64,000 nt of DNA from Acidimicrobiaceae bacterium (GCA_947447225.1 CANFJV010000003.1:1-64000); one strand, 5' to 3'. Counted from the first letter of the stretch, positions 35,000 through 45,863 are shown. Program-made: numbers and translations. The notes: a model not told the origin generated them from the sequence alone.

Positions 35000-35835
35000 G
35001 TACGAAGCGGATTCGGCTTGATGTTGCGCTCGTTGACCGAGGGCTGTGCGGATCGAGAAGTCTGGCGCAAGAGGCGATTGCGAGTGGCCTTGTCATGGTG
35101 AATGGTGCAATTGCAATGAGCGCAAGTCGCCAGGTTTCCGTCGGGGATCAATTGGTGGTTTCCGGTGAGGCACGACGATTTGTTAGCCGTGGCGGCGAGA
35201 AGTTACTTGCTGCGCTTGAGGCATTTTCTTTTGACGTCACGAATCTGATTGCACTCGATGCTGGAGCGTCGACTGGTGGATTTACCGATTGCCTCTTGCA
35301 GCATGGTGCAACGCGGGTGTACGCGGTTGACGTTGGCTACGGACAACTCGATCACAAACTTCGCCAAGACTCGAGAGTGGTTGTTCGAGAGCGGACCAAC
35401 GTTCGCCACTTAACGGCCCAAGATCTGCATGAACAAGGAGACCCGTTCACCGGAGTGGACATGGTCGTTGCTGATGTCTCGTTCATTTCCTTGACAAAAC
35501 TCGCCCAGGTCTTTGCGGAACTCCTTCGTCCGGAGGGTCGATTTGCCGTGCTTGTGAAACCCCAATTCGAAGCCAGCAGAGCTGAAGTTTCAGACGGAAA
35601 AGGTGTGGTTCGAGACCCACTGGTATGGCGTCGGGCGATTGAAGGTGTGGCCGAGGCATTCGACATGGTTGGATTGTCACCCAATGGGCTCATCGTCTCA
35701 CCGCTTCATGGGCCGAAGGGCAATACTGAATTTGTGTTGTGTGGCAAAAAGTCACCGTCATCTCCCGAAGATCTCTTTGGTTTTGGAGCATCGCTTGAGT
35801 TAGCGCTAGAGGTGGCGAAAGCCATGCAGCCATGA
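34996..35835 (+). CDS. tlyA: TlyA-type rRNA 2'-O-methyltransferase (hemolysin A family)
   Basis: 279 aa. Residues 5-60 form an S4 RNA-binding domain (RLDVALVDRGL...SRSLAQEAI...VMVNG). The rest is an FtsJ/RrmJ-fold methyltransferase with LDAGASTGGFTDCLLQ as the SAM motif, ADVSFISLTK as motif IV and KPQFEA following. In mycobacteria TlyA methylates C1409 of 16S and C1920 of 23S rRNA, and its loss gives capreomycin resistance. The GTG start has GACGGAGGA upstream. Next gene nadK, 70 bp on. Confidence 0.93.
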   Translation: MSTKRIRLDVALVDRGLCGSRSLAQEAIASGLVMVNGAIAMSASRQVSVGDQLVVSGEARRFVSRGGEKLLAALEAFSFDVTNLIALDAGASTGGFTDCLLQHGATRVYAVDVGYGQLDHKLRQDSRVVVRERTNVRHLTAQDLHEQGDPFTGVDMVVADVSFISLTKLAQVFAELLRPEGRFAVLVKPQFEASRAEVSDGKGVVRDPLVWRRAIEGVAEAFDMVGLSPNGLIVSPLHGPKGNTEFVLCGKKSPSSPEDLFGFGASLELALEVAKAMQP

Positions 35836-35905
35836 ATTCGCACCCGTTGTTCATCGTTCAGTGCGACAATGAGCGTGTGCAGTTTCCTCGCGGTGGTCGA
35901 TCGTC

Positions 35906-36733
35906 ATGACAATGGTCCTCGTTGCCCCTGAGTTCCATGACGCTGCCCAGGTGCTCGTGGCAAAAACCCGAGCACAACTTGATTCTTTAAACATCAACGT
36001 CCTCGAGTTCAGTGTTGATGCGCTGCAATCAGCCTCACTGCAACGCGAGGTGGCTGACTTAACGCTGGTGATCTCTTTTGGTGGAGATGGCACGTTTTTG
36101 AAGGCAGCCGCGGCGGCCCATGGAGCTGGAGTACCAGTCCTTGGAGTGAACTTCGGCCGACTTGGCTATTTGCTTCCCATTGAACCCGACCAGCTTTGGG
36201 GTGTGCTTTCCCGAGGCCTTGAGAGTGGCTTTACGGTTGAAGACCGAAGTGTGCTGCACGTTGGGCTTCCTGATGGCGAACAGCTCATTGCCATCAATGA
36301 ATTGGCAATTGAAAAGCGCGAGCCCGGCCACATGCTGCGACTGTCCACAATGGTGGATGCCGAGCAGTTCGTGGCGTATGCCGCAGACGGGATTGTGGTG
36401 GCCACGCCGACTGGCTCAACTGCGTACAACTTGTCTGCTGGTGGTCCGGTGCTCGACCCCACAATGCGAGCAACAATTCTCACTCCAGTGGCACCGCACT
36501 TGGCTGTCGACCGAAGCATTGTGTTGCCGCCAGACCGCGTCGTGACGATTGCTGTTGATGACGAACGTGGAGCGGTCGCCGTTCTCGATGGACGCTTTGT
36601 TGGACCCATTACAACGAGCGGAACCGTCACGATTACGACCCACCCAGTGCCGCTCAAACTTGTCGTCGACGCCTCAAGTGACACGTTTGGTCGACTGCGG
36701 TCCATTCTTTCGCCAACGGACCTTCGTTTGTAA
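35906..36733 (+). CDS. nadK: NAD kinase
   Basis: Phosphorylates NAD+ to NADP+. 275 aa. The catalytic GGDG motif is at 59-62 (SFGGDGTFLKA), followed by GVNFGRLGYLLP and the NAD-binding NELAIEKREPG. The glycine-rich ATPTGSTAYNLSAGGP is invariant in the family. A 70-bp gap after tlyA contains no obvious terminator. RecN follows 3 bp downstream, matching the actinobacterial order ppnK-recN. Confidence 0.95.
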   Translation: MTMVLVAPEFHDAAQVLVAKTRAQLDSLNINVLEFSVDALQSASLQREVADLTLVISFGGDGTFLKAAAAAHGAGVPVLGVNFGRLGYLLPIEPDQLWGVLSRGLESGFTVEDRSVLHVGLPDGEQLIAINELAIEKREPGHMLRLSTMVDAEQFVAYAADGIVVATPTGSTAYNLSAGGPVLDPTMRATILTPVAPHLAVDRSIVLPPDRVVTIAVDDERGAVAVLDGRFVGPITTSGTVTITTHPVPLKLVVDASSDTFGRLRSILSPTDLRL

Positions 36734-36736
36734 CTG

Positions 36737-38329
36737 ATGCTGCGTTCACTTGAGGTCACCGGTCTTGGGGTCGTAGAACAAGCACAGTTGCACTTTGGTC
36801 CACACCTCACCGTCCTGACGGGCGAAACCGGGGCTGGCAAGACTTTGCTGGTTGAAGCGTTGCAATTGATTTGTGGTGGCAGAGCGGATCTCGCACTCAT
36901 TCGACCTGGGGTCGATGCCGCGATCGTCAAGGCCACCTTTGAGGAAAAGGGAGAGATGGTCACGGTTGAGCGGGTGCTCCCGCGAGAAGGGCGAACTCGT
37001 GCACTGATCAATGGACGCCCACTCAGTGCTGCTGAGCTTCGAGAAGAAGTGGCGAAACTTCTGGAAATCCATGGGCAACACGAAGCGCAATCGCTCTTTG
37101 AGCCTGCATCGGCACGCGACGCGCTCGATCGCTTTGGCGCCATTGACGTTGCGTCGCTGACCACGGCAAGGAGTTCTGTGGCGCAGTTGCGTGCAGCTCT
37201 TGATCGACTTGGGGGTGATGCCGAAGCCGCACGCCAAGCGCTCGAACTTCAGCAATATGAGTTTGATCAACTCTCAATGGCGAAGTTGACCAACGACCAT
37301 GAACTTGATGACCTTGCCATCGAGATTGAACGTCTTGGTGAAACAGAACAACTCCAAGCGCTAATCGCACGAACGCTTGAACTTCTCGCAGGAGGTGAGG
37401 ATGGCCTCGGTGCTCGAGATCTTCTGCGACAAGGACTTCGCGAGCTAGAAGGAGCCAGTGCGACCCTGCCGCTCAGCGTGCAAGGCGCGGAGTTCTTCGA
37501 AGGCGTAAATGACTTTATTGACCAGGTTCGGGACTTTGGTACGTCACTTGAGGTTGACCCGCAGCGAATTGATGAAATTTCGACCCGCATTTCACTCCTG
37601 AAGGGCCTCGTTCGAAGATACGGCACCAACCTCGGCGAGGTAATTGCCGCTCGAGATGCACTGGCCGAGCAACTGTTGGCTGCTGAGCGACTGGGAACAG
37701 ATCGCGAGACTCTTGAACGCTCGCTCAATGAGGCGCTAGGTGTACTTGAACGTGAAGAAGAGGCAGTGTTGACACTTCGGCGCGAAGCTGCTCCTCACCT
37801 CGGTCATGTGGTCGAATCAACGCTGCGAGAACTCGGGATGGCGCACAGCCAATTCCTCGTTGCGGTGGACGATGAAGATGCAGGCGATAACGTCACCTTT
37901 TTGTTCTCGGCCAATCCAGGCATGAAGGTGCTCGAGCTCTCTCGGGTGGCCTCAGGTGGTGAACTCTCTCGGGTCATGTTGGCCTTACACCTGGCCGTAC
38001 CAAACGGTCCCGGTTCGCTGGTGTTTGATGAAATCGACACTGGGGTTGGCGGGGTAGCCGCGACTGCGCTTGGTGCGTTCTTGGCCCGCCTAGCCACGTC
38101 TCGGCAGGTATTTGTGGTGACGCACCTTGCCCAAGTGGCGGCACTTGGTGACGTCCATCTCCTCGTCGCAAAGTCCACCGATGCTGCACTTGTGAACACG
38201 ACCGTTCGAGAGCTCAACACCATTGCCCGAGAGATCGAGATTGCTCGGTTGCTTTCAGGATCGCCTGATTCTCCTACTGCGCTTGCGCATGCGCGTGAAC
38301 TCCTTGCAAGAAGTTCTGCCCGGGCATGA
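36737..38329 (+). CDS. recN: DNA repair protein RecN (SMC-like ATPase)
   Basis: 530 aa, slightly under the usual 550-590. Walker A GETGAGKT is at residues 29-36; the ABC signature ASGGELSRVMLALHLA and Walker B LVFDEIDTGVGG lie near the end. Between them is a Glu/Leu/Arg-rich region of coiled-coil character. RecN is recruited to double-strand breaks and helps tether DNA ends. No GAAC-N4-GTTC palindrome precedes it, so SOS control is not evident here. Confidence 0.95.
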   Translation: MLRSLEVTGLGVVEQAQLHFGPHLTVLTGETGAGKTLLVEALQLICGGRADLALIRPGVDAAIVKATFEEKGEMVTVERVLPREGRTRALINGRPLSAAELREEVAKLLEIHGQHEAQSLFEPASARDALDRFGAIDVASLTTARSSVAQLRAALDRLGGDAEAARQALELQQYEFDQLSMAKLTNDHELDDLAIEIERLGETEQLQALIARTLELLAGGEDGLGARDLLRQGLRELEGASATLPLSVQGAEFFEGVNDFIDQVRDFGTSLEVDPQRIDEISTRISLLKGLVRRYGTNLGEVIAARDALAEQLLAAERLGTDRETLERSLNEALGVLEREEEAVLTLRREAAPHLGHVVESTLRELGMAHSQFLVAVDDEDAGDNVTFLFSANPGMKVLELSRVASGGELSRVMLALHLAVPNGPGSLVFDEIDTGVGGVAATALGAFLARLATSRQVFVVTHLAQVAALGDVHLLVAKSTDAALVNTTVRELNTIAREIEIARLLSGSPDSPTALAHARELLARSSARA

Positions 38330-38360
38330 TCGTCAGCGAAGCCATGGTGTGAGCGTCTAG

Positions 38361-40043
<1,683 letters not shown>

Positions 40044-40051
40044 GTTTGACG

Positions 40052-40597
40052 ATGAGCTTTACGGTGCTCGGCGATATTCCTCGAGCAAGTGGCTACGCCT
40101 TTGAGTTTGTCGATCGACAGGTGCAAGCGCCTGATGGAACGACGTTTTCGCGAAACCTTGTTGCTCATGTCGGTGCGGTAGCGGTTCTTCCCGTTGACCG
40201 GGATGGAACGGTGCACTTGTTGCGCCAGTATCGAGCGTCTTTTGATCGCTACCTGCTTGAAATGCCTGCGGGCCTTCGAGACATTGCCAATGAGGACTTA
40301 GAGCAAGCTGCTCGTCGTGAACTTGAAGAAGAAGTTGGTCTTCGTGCCGATGAGCTGATCTTTTTGGGTTGTGTGGCGAATTCATCTGGATTCACCAACC
40401 AGCGCACCTGGCTGTATCTTGGCCTTGGCCTCCATCACGTTGACGCGTCGCCTGATGGCGTCGAAGAACAGTTCATCGAGCGATGCACCATGGAACTTGG
40501 TGAACTGCTTCAGTATTCGGATCCTCTCGGGACTGATGTGACCTTGCTGCTCGCAGCGCACCTCGCACATCAATATCTCGAACGACGTGGAGACTGA
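40052..40597 (+). CDS. NUDIX hydrolase, ADP-ribose pyrophosphatase type
   Basis: 181 aa from ATG 40052 (TTG 40046 is alternative). The Nudix box runs from AGLRDIANED through RRELEEEVGL, with the E-rich metal-binding core RELEEEVG; a Pro-rich loop of the ADP-ribose group, LEMPAGL, precedes it. By position it corresponds to mycobacterial Rv1700, an ADP-ribose pyrophosphatase; that substrate is therefore likely but inferred. Its 3' end overlaps xerD by 11 bp. Confidence 0.9.
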   Translation: MSFTVLGDIPRASGYAFEFVDRQVQAPDGTTFSRNLVAHVGAVAVLPVDRDGTVHLLRQYRASFDRYLLEMPAGLRDIANEDLEQAARRELEEEVGLRADELIFLGCVANSSGFTNQRTWLYLGLGLHHVDASPDGVEEQFIERCTMELGELLQYSDPLGTDVTLLLAAHLAHQYLERRGD

Positions 40598-41522
40598 GAT
40601 TCCCGCCTCCGCCTCGGCCTTTCTCGGCTGGCTGGCGGTTGAAAAAGGGCGTTCGCCAAACACCATTAGCGCCTATCGTCGAGACTTGATCGCAGCAACA
40701 GAGGCATTTCTTACTGCCGGGAAGAGCCTTGAAGACGCGAGTACGTCTGATCTTGAGCGGTACCTCGAGCAGCGCACTTCGTCAGGGCAAGCAGTTTCAT
40801 CGGTCACGCGTCTCGCCTCAACCTTTCGCGGCTACTTTCGATTTCTCGTCGAAGAGGAGATTCGCCTAGATGACCCAACTGCTGATCTCGGAGCTCGACG
40901 GAGCGGAATGGCGCTGCCAAAAGCTCTTCGGGTTGATCAGATCTCGACGCTGTTGGAGTCCGTGAGTGGAAGCGATGCACTTTCTCTTCGCGATCGAGCG
41001 GTTCTGGAATTTCTCTATGCCACTGGAGCCAGAGTGGGGGAGTTGGTGAGTCTCAATCTCGTCGACCTTGACCGAAGTGACGGTCTGGTGCTGCTTCGGG
41101 GTAAGGGTGGACGAGAGCGAATTGTGCCCGTTGGACGCTTGGCGGACCAAGCCATTGGAAGATGGCTGACCGGTGAAGGTCGTGGCGCACTTCAGCCGGC
41201 CATGTGGAAGCGTCGTGGAGATGAATCCGCAGTGTTTTTGACCGATGCAGGCACCCGGTTAACAAGACAGGCAGTGTTTGCGCTCCTTCGACGTCGAGCC
41301 CGGGTTGTGGGTCTTGATGAGGTGCTGTCGCCACACGTCCTGCGGCACTCGTGCGCGACACACCTCCTTGCCGCCGGAGCTGATGTGCGTGTCGTTCAAG
41401 AGCTTCTCGGTCACCGTTCAATTGCAACAACCCAGCGCTATACCAAAGTGGACACCGCACAACTTCGTTTGGTGATCGAACAGGCCCACCCGCGAGGCGG
41501 GTCTCGAAGAAGGGCAATCTAG
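40587..41522 (+). CDS. xerD: Tyrosine site-specific recombinase XerD
   Basis: 311 aa. The N-terminal SAM-like core-binding domain (LGWLAVEKGRSPNTISAYRRD) precedes a catalytic domain with all active residues visible: Arg in ATGARVGEL, Lys in LRGKGGRER, His-x-x-Arg in SPHVLRHSCATH, His in LLGHRSIATT and the Tyr nucleophile in QRYTKV. It resolves chromosome dimers at dif with XerC. Location after the NUDIX gene matches mycobacterial xerD (Rv1701), which supports the D rather than C assignment. GTG start overlapping the NUDIX gene. Confidence 0.93.
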   Translation: METEIPASASAFLGWLAVEKGRSPNTISAYRRDLIAATEAFLTAGKSLEDASTSDLERYLEQRTSSGQAVSSVTRLASTFRGYFRFLVEEEIRLDDPTADLGARRSGMALPKALRVDQISTLLESVSGSDALSLRDRAVLEFLYATGARVGELVSLNLVDLDRSDGLVLLRGKGGRERIVPVGRLADQAIGRWLTGEGRGALQPAMWKRRGDESAVFLTDAGTRLTRQAVFALLRRRARVVGLDEVLSPHVLRHSCATHLLAAGADVRVVQELLGHRSIATTQRYTKVDTAQLRLVIEQAHPRGGSRRRAI

Positions 41523-41532
41523 GCTCGCAAAG

Positions 41533-42315
41533 GTGACATCAGTGGAAAGTAGCGAGCATCCGACGAGGAGGGCCAAGGTTTTGGCTCGACTTCATGCTGT
41601 TCCCGCCTGGGTCTGGTTTGTTCTTTACTTTGGTGGCCTTGCCATTGTGGTCAACCTTGGCTACCTAGGCGTGTTTTCGGCAATCGCCCTTGCTGTACTC
41701 GTTCCTTCGATCATCGTCCATGAGGTTGCCCATGGACTGATGGCGTATGCCTGCGGTGACGACACCGCGAAGTTGGCGGGACGACTGACGTTTAATCCCG
41801 CAAAGCATGTCTCGCTATGGGGAACCTTTATCTTGCCGTTCCTTTTCGTAGTGGCCCTCGGCTCGGGGTTTGGTTTTGCCAAGCCGGTTCCCGTTGATCT
41901 TGAGCGAACGAGAAAGCCGCGTCACGCCTCACTGCTCATTTCATTTGCTGGACCAGTCAGTAACCTCATGATTGTGGCGGTCTGCTATGCCATTTGTCGC
42001 ATTGCTGATGTGCCCGGACAGATCATCGACCATGGATACATCTCGTCCCAACAACTGCCACTGTGGATGGTGGTGCTGTATCTCCTAGGTTTGGAGAACC
42101 TCTGGCTCGCCATCTTCAACCTCATGCCAATCCCACCATTAGATGGTTCCGCAATCATTGAACGCCTTTTGCCGCAGCGAGCCCTCAGTGGTTACTACTT
42201 CTTTCGTGGTTTTGCGTTGCCCCTTGTGATTGTGCTCTTCTACGTTTTCCCTGCACCATTTGATTGGCTATTTCTCCATGTGGGCGACTTTTGGTTTACG
42301 AAGTTCTTTGCGTGA
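41533..42315 (+). CDS. Site-2 protease family membrane protein (peptidase M50)
   Basis: 260 aa with about six hydrophobic helices. The metal site HEVAHG (His 63, Glu 64, His 67) lies in a helix, and NLMPIPPLDGS supplies the third ligand Asp; both are the M50 signatures. There is no PDZ domain. Members cut substrates within the membrane, but this compact subgroup has no known substrate. TAGGCT, which includes the xerD stop, ends 7 nt before the GTG. In several firmicutes such a gene neighbours trpS and scpA (recall), as here. It converges with trpS with 1 bp between. Confidence 0.88.
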   Translation: MTSVESSEHPTRRAKVLARLHAVPAWVWFVLYFGGLAIVVNLGYLGVFSAIALAVLVPSIIVHEVAHGLMAYACGDDTAKLAGRLTFNPAKHVSLWGTFILPFLFVVALGSGFGFAKPVPVDLERTRKPRHASLLISFAGPVSNLMIVAVCYAICRIADVPGQIIDHGYISSQQLPLWMVVLYLLGLENLWLAIFNLMPIPPLDGSAIIERLLPQRALSGYYFFRGFALPLVIVLFYVFPAPFDWLFLHVGDFWFTKFFA

Positions 42316-42316
42316 G

Positions 42317-43297
42317 TTATCGCTCAAGTAAACCCATTGCCGATGCGGCGCGGGCGTAGGTAGAGCTTGCGACGGCATCAGCCTTTTCGGCACCACGTGC
42401 GAGGAGTGCTCGAAGCTCGCTTTGATCGTCCATGAGCGTTACATAGCGTTCTCGCATGGGTGCGATGAGCGAAATGAGTGCTTCGGCAACATCATTTTTC
42501 AGGTCGCCATAGCGGGTGTAGCTCTCTGCCAGCTCACGCGGCGAGCCATCGGTTGCAGCGGCCAGAAGATCAAGGAGGGACGACACTCCGGGCTTATTTA
42601 CGGGATCGTACGCAACGACACCTTCGGCGTCGGTGACCGCCTTTTTCACCTTCTTGGCGATGGCATCGGCCTCTTCAAACAAATCAATTCGGCCGAGGGG
42701 TGACGGGATTGATTTTGACATTTTTCGGTCGGGCTGTTGGAGGTCCATTACTCGTGCAGCAACCTCAGGAATGGTCGCTTCTGGAACAACGAAGACATCG
42801 CCGTAGTGGTGATTAAACCTGGTAGCGAGATCTCTTGTGAGCTCGAGGTGTTGGCGCTGGTCCTCTCCAACTGGGACATGACTCGCGTCGTAGGCCAAGA
42901 TGTCAGCCGCCATGAGCACGGGGTACGTGAAAAGGCCTACTCGCACGGATTCATTGCCGCGGCCTTTGTCTTTGAACTGCGTCATGCGATTGAGCTCACC
43001 CATGGTGGCGGTGCACTCGAGGAGCCACGCCAGCCTCGGATGGGCTGGTACATGACTTTGGACAAAAATCGTGACCTTTTCAGGGTCAAGGCCAGCGGCG
43101 AGAAATCCAGCCGCTGTTTCTAAAGTGCGTCGTCGAAGTTCGCCTGGATCGATCGCTTGGGTGATGGCGTGGAGGTCGACGATGCAATAAAACGCATCGT
43201 CTACGTCTTGTCGAGCCACCCATTGGCGAATTGCACCGAGGTAGTTGCCAAGGTGAAGATCGCCAGAAGGTTGAATTCCAGAAAGAACACGGGCCAT
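42317..43297 (-). CDS. trpS: Tryptophanyl-tRNA synthetase
   Basis: 326 aa from ATG 43297 (TTG 43303 would add two residues). The class I HIGH-type motif is DLHLGNYLG within GIQPSGDLHLGNYLGAI, and the second signature is KMSKS in DRKMSKSIPSP. ECTATMGELNRMTQFKDK and VLMAADILAYDASHVPVGEDQ are typical of bacterial TrpRS. It is the only reverse-strand gene between xerD and scpA. A TAGGAT box lies 5 nt before the ATG on its strand, close to the scpA box on the other strand. Confidence 0.96.
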   Translation of the reverse strand: MARVLSGIQPSGDLHLGNYLGAIRQWVARQDVDDAFYCIVDLHAITQAIDPGELRRRTLETAAGFLAAGLDPEKVTIFVQSHVPAHPRLAWLLECTATMGELNRMTQFKDKGRGNESVRVGLFTYPVLMAADILAYDASHVPVGEDQRQHLELTRDLATRFNHHYGDVFVVPEATIPEVAARVMDLQQPDRKMSKSIPSPLGRIDLFEEADAIAKKVKKAVTDAEGVVAYDPVNKPGVSSLLDLLAAATDGSPRELAESYTRYGDLKNDVAEALISLIAPMRERYVTLMDDQSELRALLARGAEKADAVASSTYARAASAMGLLER

Positions 43298-43302
43298 AGC
43301 CA

Positions 43303-43308
43303 ATCCTA
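43303..43308 (-). promoter_or_regulatory. -10-like box before trpS
   Basis: Reads TAGGAT on the reverse strand and ends 5 nt before the trpS ATG. It could equally act as a ribosome site (GTAGGA), so the evidence is ambiguous. Confidence 0.3.
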
Positions 43309-43351
43309 CCTAGCCACTTTGGCGCTGGCGACGAGGCTTGGTCTCGTTGGT

Positions 43352-43357
43352 TAGGGT
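43352..43357 (+). promoter_or_regulatory. -10-like box before scpA (leaderless arrangement)
   Basis: TAGGGT ends six bases before the scpA GTG. The trpS-scpA divergent gap is only 66 bp. No good -35 hexamer is visible. Confidence 0.4.
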
Positions 43358-43363
43358 TATGGC

Positions 43364-44155
43364 GTGACATACATGGTTGAAGTCGAGGGCTACCAAGGCA
43401 CCATTGCCCGGCTTCTTCAGCAAATCCAAGGCCATGAGCGCGACATCTTGGATGTTCCGCTTGCTCCGATCGTTGAGGTCTTTGTGGCCACACTTCTTGA
43501 GCGCCGAGCGATCCTGAGCCTCGACCAGATTTCAGAGTTTCTTCTCATTGCCGCAGTATTGATTGAGATGAAGTCAACCAAGTTGCTTCCTGGTCCTGAC
43601 GAGGTCGACGCAGATGAAGAGCTGGTGGGCCTTGAAGCTCGCGATCTGCTTCTTGCTCGATTGCTGGAATGTCGTGCATATGCCGGGGCAGCTGATGCGT
43701 TCGTGATCCTTTCTGAACTTGCCCAGCGAAGCATTCCGCGTGAGTCAGGCCTCGAAGAAGATTTCGTTGTTGCAGCCCCTGACCTGCTCGCCGGAATAAC
43801 AGCTGATCATCTCGCACAGGCGTTTAAGCGAACGCTCATTGTTCCTGAGCAGCCACGGGTGGATTTGAGTCACGTCACCGTTGATGTCGTGACGGTTGCG
43901 GCAACGGTGGTGGAACTCGCTACTCAGTTGCCAACCCAAGGCAAAACTTCATTTCGCTCCATTGTCGATGGGTTGACCACGCGCCTTGAAATCATTGTTC
44001 GCTTTTTGGCGGTGCTCGAGTTGTGCAAACTCGGGAGAGTCACCCTTGGTCAAGGCGTAACCTTCGGCGACTTGGAAATTGAATGGATTGGATCTGAAGA
44101 CGATGGCGACTTAGTCATCACGGCAGAAGGGGTGGTTGACAGTTATGAGGGATGA
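43364..44155 (+). CDS. scpA: Segregation and condensation protein A (kleisin)
   Basis: 263 aa. Bridges the SMC dimer in the bacterial condensin. The N-terminal VEVEGYQGTIARLLQQIQGHERDI differs slightly from the usual FxGPLDLLLxLI but aligns in position; SEFLLIAAVLIEMKSTKLLP is the highly conserved second segment. The C-terminal winged helix (LTTRLEIIVRFLAVLELCKLGRV) contacts the SMC head. Overlaps scpB by 11 bp. No smc or parA gene is in the window. Confidence 0.93.
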   Translation: MTYMVEVEGYQGTIARLLQQIQGHERDILDVPLAPIVEVFVATLLERRAILSLDQISEFLLIAAVLIEMKSTKLLPGPDEVDADEELVGLEARDLLLARLLECRAYAGAADAFVILSELAQRSIPRESGLEEDFVVAAPDLLAGITADHLAQAFKRTLIVPEQPRVDLSHVTVDVVTVAATVVELATQLPTQGKTSFRSIVDGLTTRLEIIVRFLAVLELCKLGRVTLGQGVTFGDLEIEWIGSEDDGDLVITAEGVVDSYEG

Positions 44156-44723
44156 CCTCCAGCGAGCATTCGAGGCCATTGTCCTTGTCGCGGTTGAACC
44201 TGTGCAGACCGCAACCGTGGCGGAGCTTCTTGAGATCTCTGAAACTGAAGTTGAGGAATTGGCTTCGGCGCTGCAACAACGGTGCCGCGATGAGCAACGG
44301 GGATTTGAACTCGGTTTTGTCGCCGGTGGCTACCGATTCCAAACAACGGCTGACTTGGCAGAAATCGTGCAACGTTTCGCTAATCGTGGGGTTTCGGCTC
44401 GGCTGTCGACAGCGGCGCTTGAGACATTGGCCATCGTGGCCTATCGACAACCAGTGTCGCGTGCACAAATTGGTGCGCTTCGTGGCGTCAACGCCGATGG
44501 GGTCGTGAAATTGCTCGAAGGCCGTGGCTACATTGAAGCAACCGGACGAGCCGAAGGACCAGGCCAACCATTGCTCTATGGCACAACAGAGTTGTTCTTG
44601 GAGCGTTTGGGTCTCTTTTCCCTGACACAACTCCCTCCGGTTGAAGAATTCTTGCCAGGAGCTGACGCGGTGAGCGACTTTGAGAACACCATTCGCGGAG
44701 TGGATGACCTCACGAGTGCTTGA
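44145..44723 (+). CDS. scpB: Segregation and condensation protein B
   Basis: 192 aa from ATG 44145. Two winged-helix domains are recognisable; FVAGGYRFQTT and the hallmark LSTAALETLAIVAYRQPVSR followed by RGVNADGVVKLLEGRGYIE identify ScpB. It dimerises on ScpA within the SMC complex. Translation is coupled to scpA (11-bp overlap) and to the pseudouridine synthase gene (20-bp overlap). Confidence 0.95.
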   Translation: MRDDLQRAFEAIVLVAVEPVQTATVAELLEISETEVEELASALQQRCRDEQRGFELGFVAGGYRFQTTADLAEIVQRFANRGVSARLSTAALETLAIVAYRQPVSRAQIGALRGVNADGVVKLLEGRGYIEATGRAEGPGQPLLYGTTELFLERLGLFSLTQLPPVEEFLPGADAVSDFENTIRGVDDLTSA

Positions 44724-45492
44724 AGAACACGAAGACGGCGATCGTCTCCAAAAAGTTCTTGCGAGAGTCGGCTATGGATCTCGTCGCGCCTGTGAAGAAC
44801 TCATTGAGCGTGGGCGAGTGGCGGTCAATGGTGAGGTGGCGATTTTGGGTCGCCGGGTTCACGACGACCGTGACCACGTCGCCGTCGATGGAGTGCCAAT
44901 CCCTACCGCCCCCGGACTTGTCCATTACCTGCTCAATAAGCCGAAAGGCGTGGTGTCGACCTCAAGTGATCCTGAGGGCCGTCGGACCGTCCTCGACTTC
45001 GTTCCCGATGATCCACGAGTGTTTTCAGTGGGTCGGCTTGACTACCACACGGAAGGTTTGCTCATTTTGACCAATGATGGAACCTTTGCGCAGCTCCTGA
45101 CGCATCCATCGTTTGGCGTAGAGAAGGAATATTTGGCCGAAATTTCTGGGGGTGCACTCAGCCCAGCAAGCCTTCGTCGCCTGAAAGAAGGCGTCGAGCT
45201 TGACGATGGGATGACGGCACCGGCAAAAGTTGCCGAAGTCGCGGAGGGAATGGTTCGAGTCGTGATCCATGAGGGTCGCAATCGCCAGGTGCGCCGAATG
45301 TTTGAAGCGGTGGGTCACGAGGTCACGCGACTTGTGCGCGTTCGCATCGGTGGTCTCATGGATCAATCACTCAAGCCCGGAAACTACCGAACGCTTTCGC
45401 TTGAAGAAGTACTCGCCCTCGGTGCGCTTGCGGCAAATGGTGCCCCTGACAATAGAAGTAGGGCAGAGCGGCGAAGTAATCTTCAAAGGTGA
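44704..45492 (+). CDS. rluB: Ribosomal large-subunit pseudouridine synthase (RsuA/RluB family)
   Basis: 262 aa. Start ATG 44704, with GGAG 3 nt upstream; GTG 44716 is an alternative. An S4 domain (DRLQKVLARVGYGSRRACEE) is followed by the catalytic VGRLDYHTEGLLILTNDG with the nucleophile Asp, then HEGRNRQVRRMFEAVGH. These are RsuA-family signatures; B-type specificity for 23S rRNA is inferred from the scpA-scpB-rluB order. It leads into aroH through a GTGA overlap. Confidence 0.9.
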   Translation: MTSRVLEEHEDGDRLQKVLARVGYGSRRACEELIERGRVAVNGEVAILGRRVHDDRDHVAVDGVPIPTAPGLVHYLLNKPKGVVSTSSDPEGRRTVLDFVPDDPRVFSVGRLDYHTEGLLILTNDGTFAQLLTHPSFGVEKEYLAEISGGALSPASLRRLKEGVELDDGMTAPAKVAEVAEGMVRVVIHEGRNRQVRRMFEAVGHEVTRLVRVRIGGLMDQSLKPGNYRTLSLEEVLALGALAANGAPDNRSRAERRSNLQR

Positions 45493-45863
45493 CGTGGACG
45501 AAGCAGGTAAGAGGCGTACGTGGTGCGACCACGATTGAGAACGACACTCGTGACGATGTCGTCCAGCGAGTTACGGAATTACTTGGCGCACTATGCGAAC
45601 GTAACGGTCTTCGTGAGACCGACATTGTCTCAATTCTTTTCACCGCCACCGATGACGTCCACTCCGTGTTTCCAGCGACTGCTGCACGGGAACTTGGCTT
45701 TGGTGACGTGCCACTGATCTGCGCCCGAGAACTGGACATTGTTGATGCCACGCCGAGGTGTCTTCGGGTCTTAATCACGGCCAGGACAAGACGACGCCAA
45801 GATCAAGTGGCTCACGTCTATCAGTACGGTGCAGCCAATCTCCGAAACGATCTCACCAAGTGA
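45489..45863 (+). CDS. aroH: Chorismate mutase, AroH type
   Basis: 124 aa. Converts chorismate to prephenate. It matches the trimeric AroH fold rather than AroQ: VRGVRGATTIENDTRDDV with the substrate-contacting Arg, VFPATAARELGFGDVPLICA, and PRCLRVLITARTRR. The end (HVYQYGAANLR) also fits. GTGA overlaps join it to rluB and tyrA, so the three aromatic genes aroH-tyrA-aroA are read in one operon. Confidence 0.92.
   Translation: MTWTKQVRGVRGATTIENDTRDDVVQRVTELLGALCERNGLRETDIVSILFTATDDVHSVFPATAARELGFGDVPLICARELDIVDATPRCLRVLITARTRRRQDQVAHVYQYGAANLRNDLTK

Noticed and set aside
36166-37164. 332-codon reverse frame opposite nadK and recN
   Set aside because: It is Ser/Arg/Thr-rich with no domain, a typical antisense shadow of two well-supported genes.
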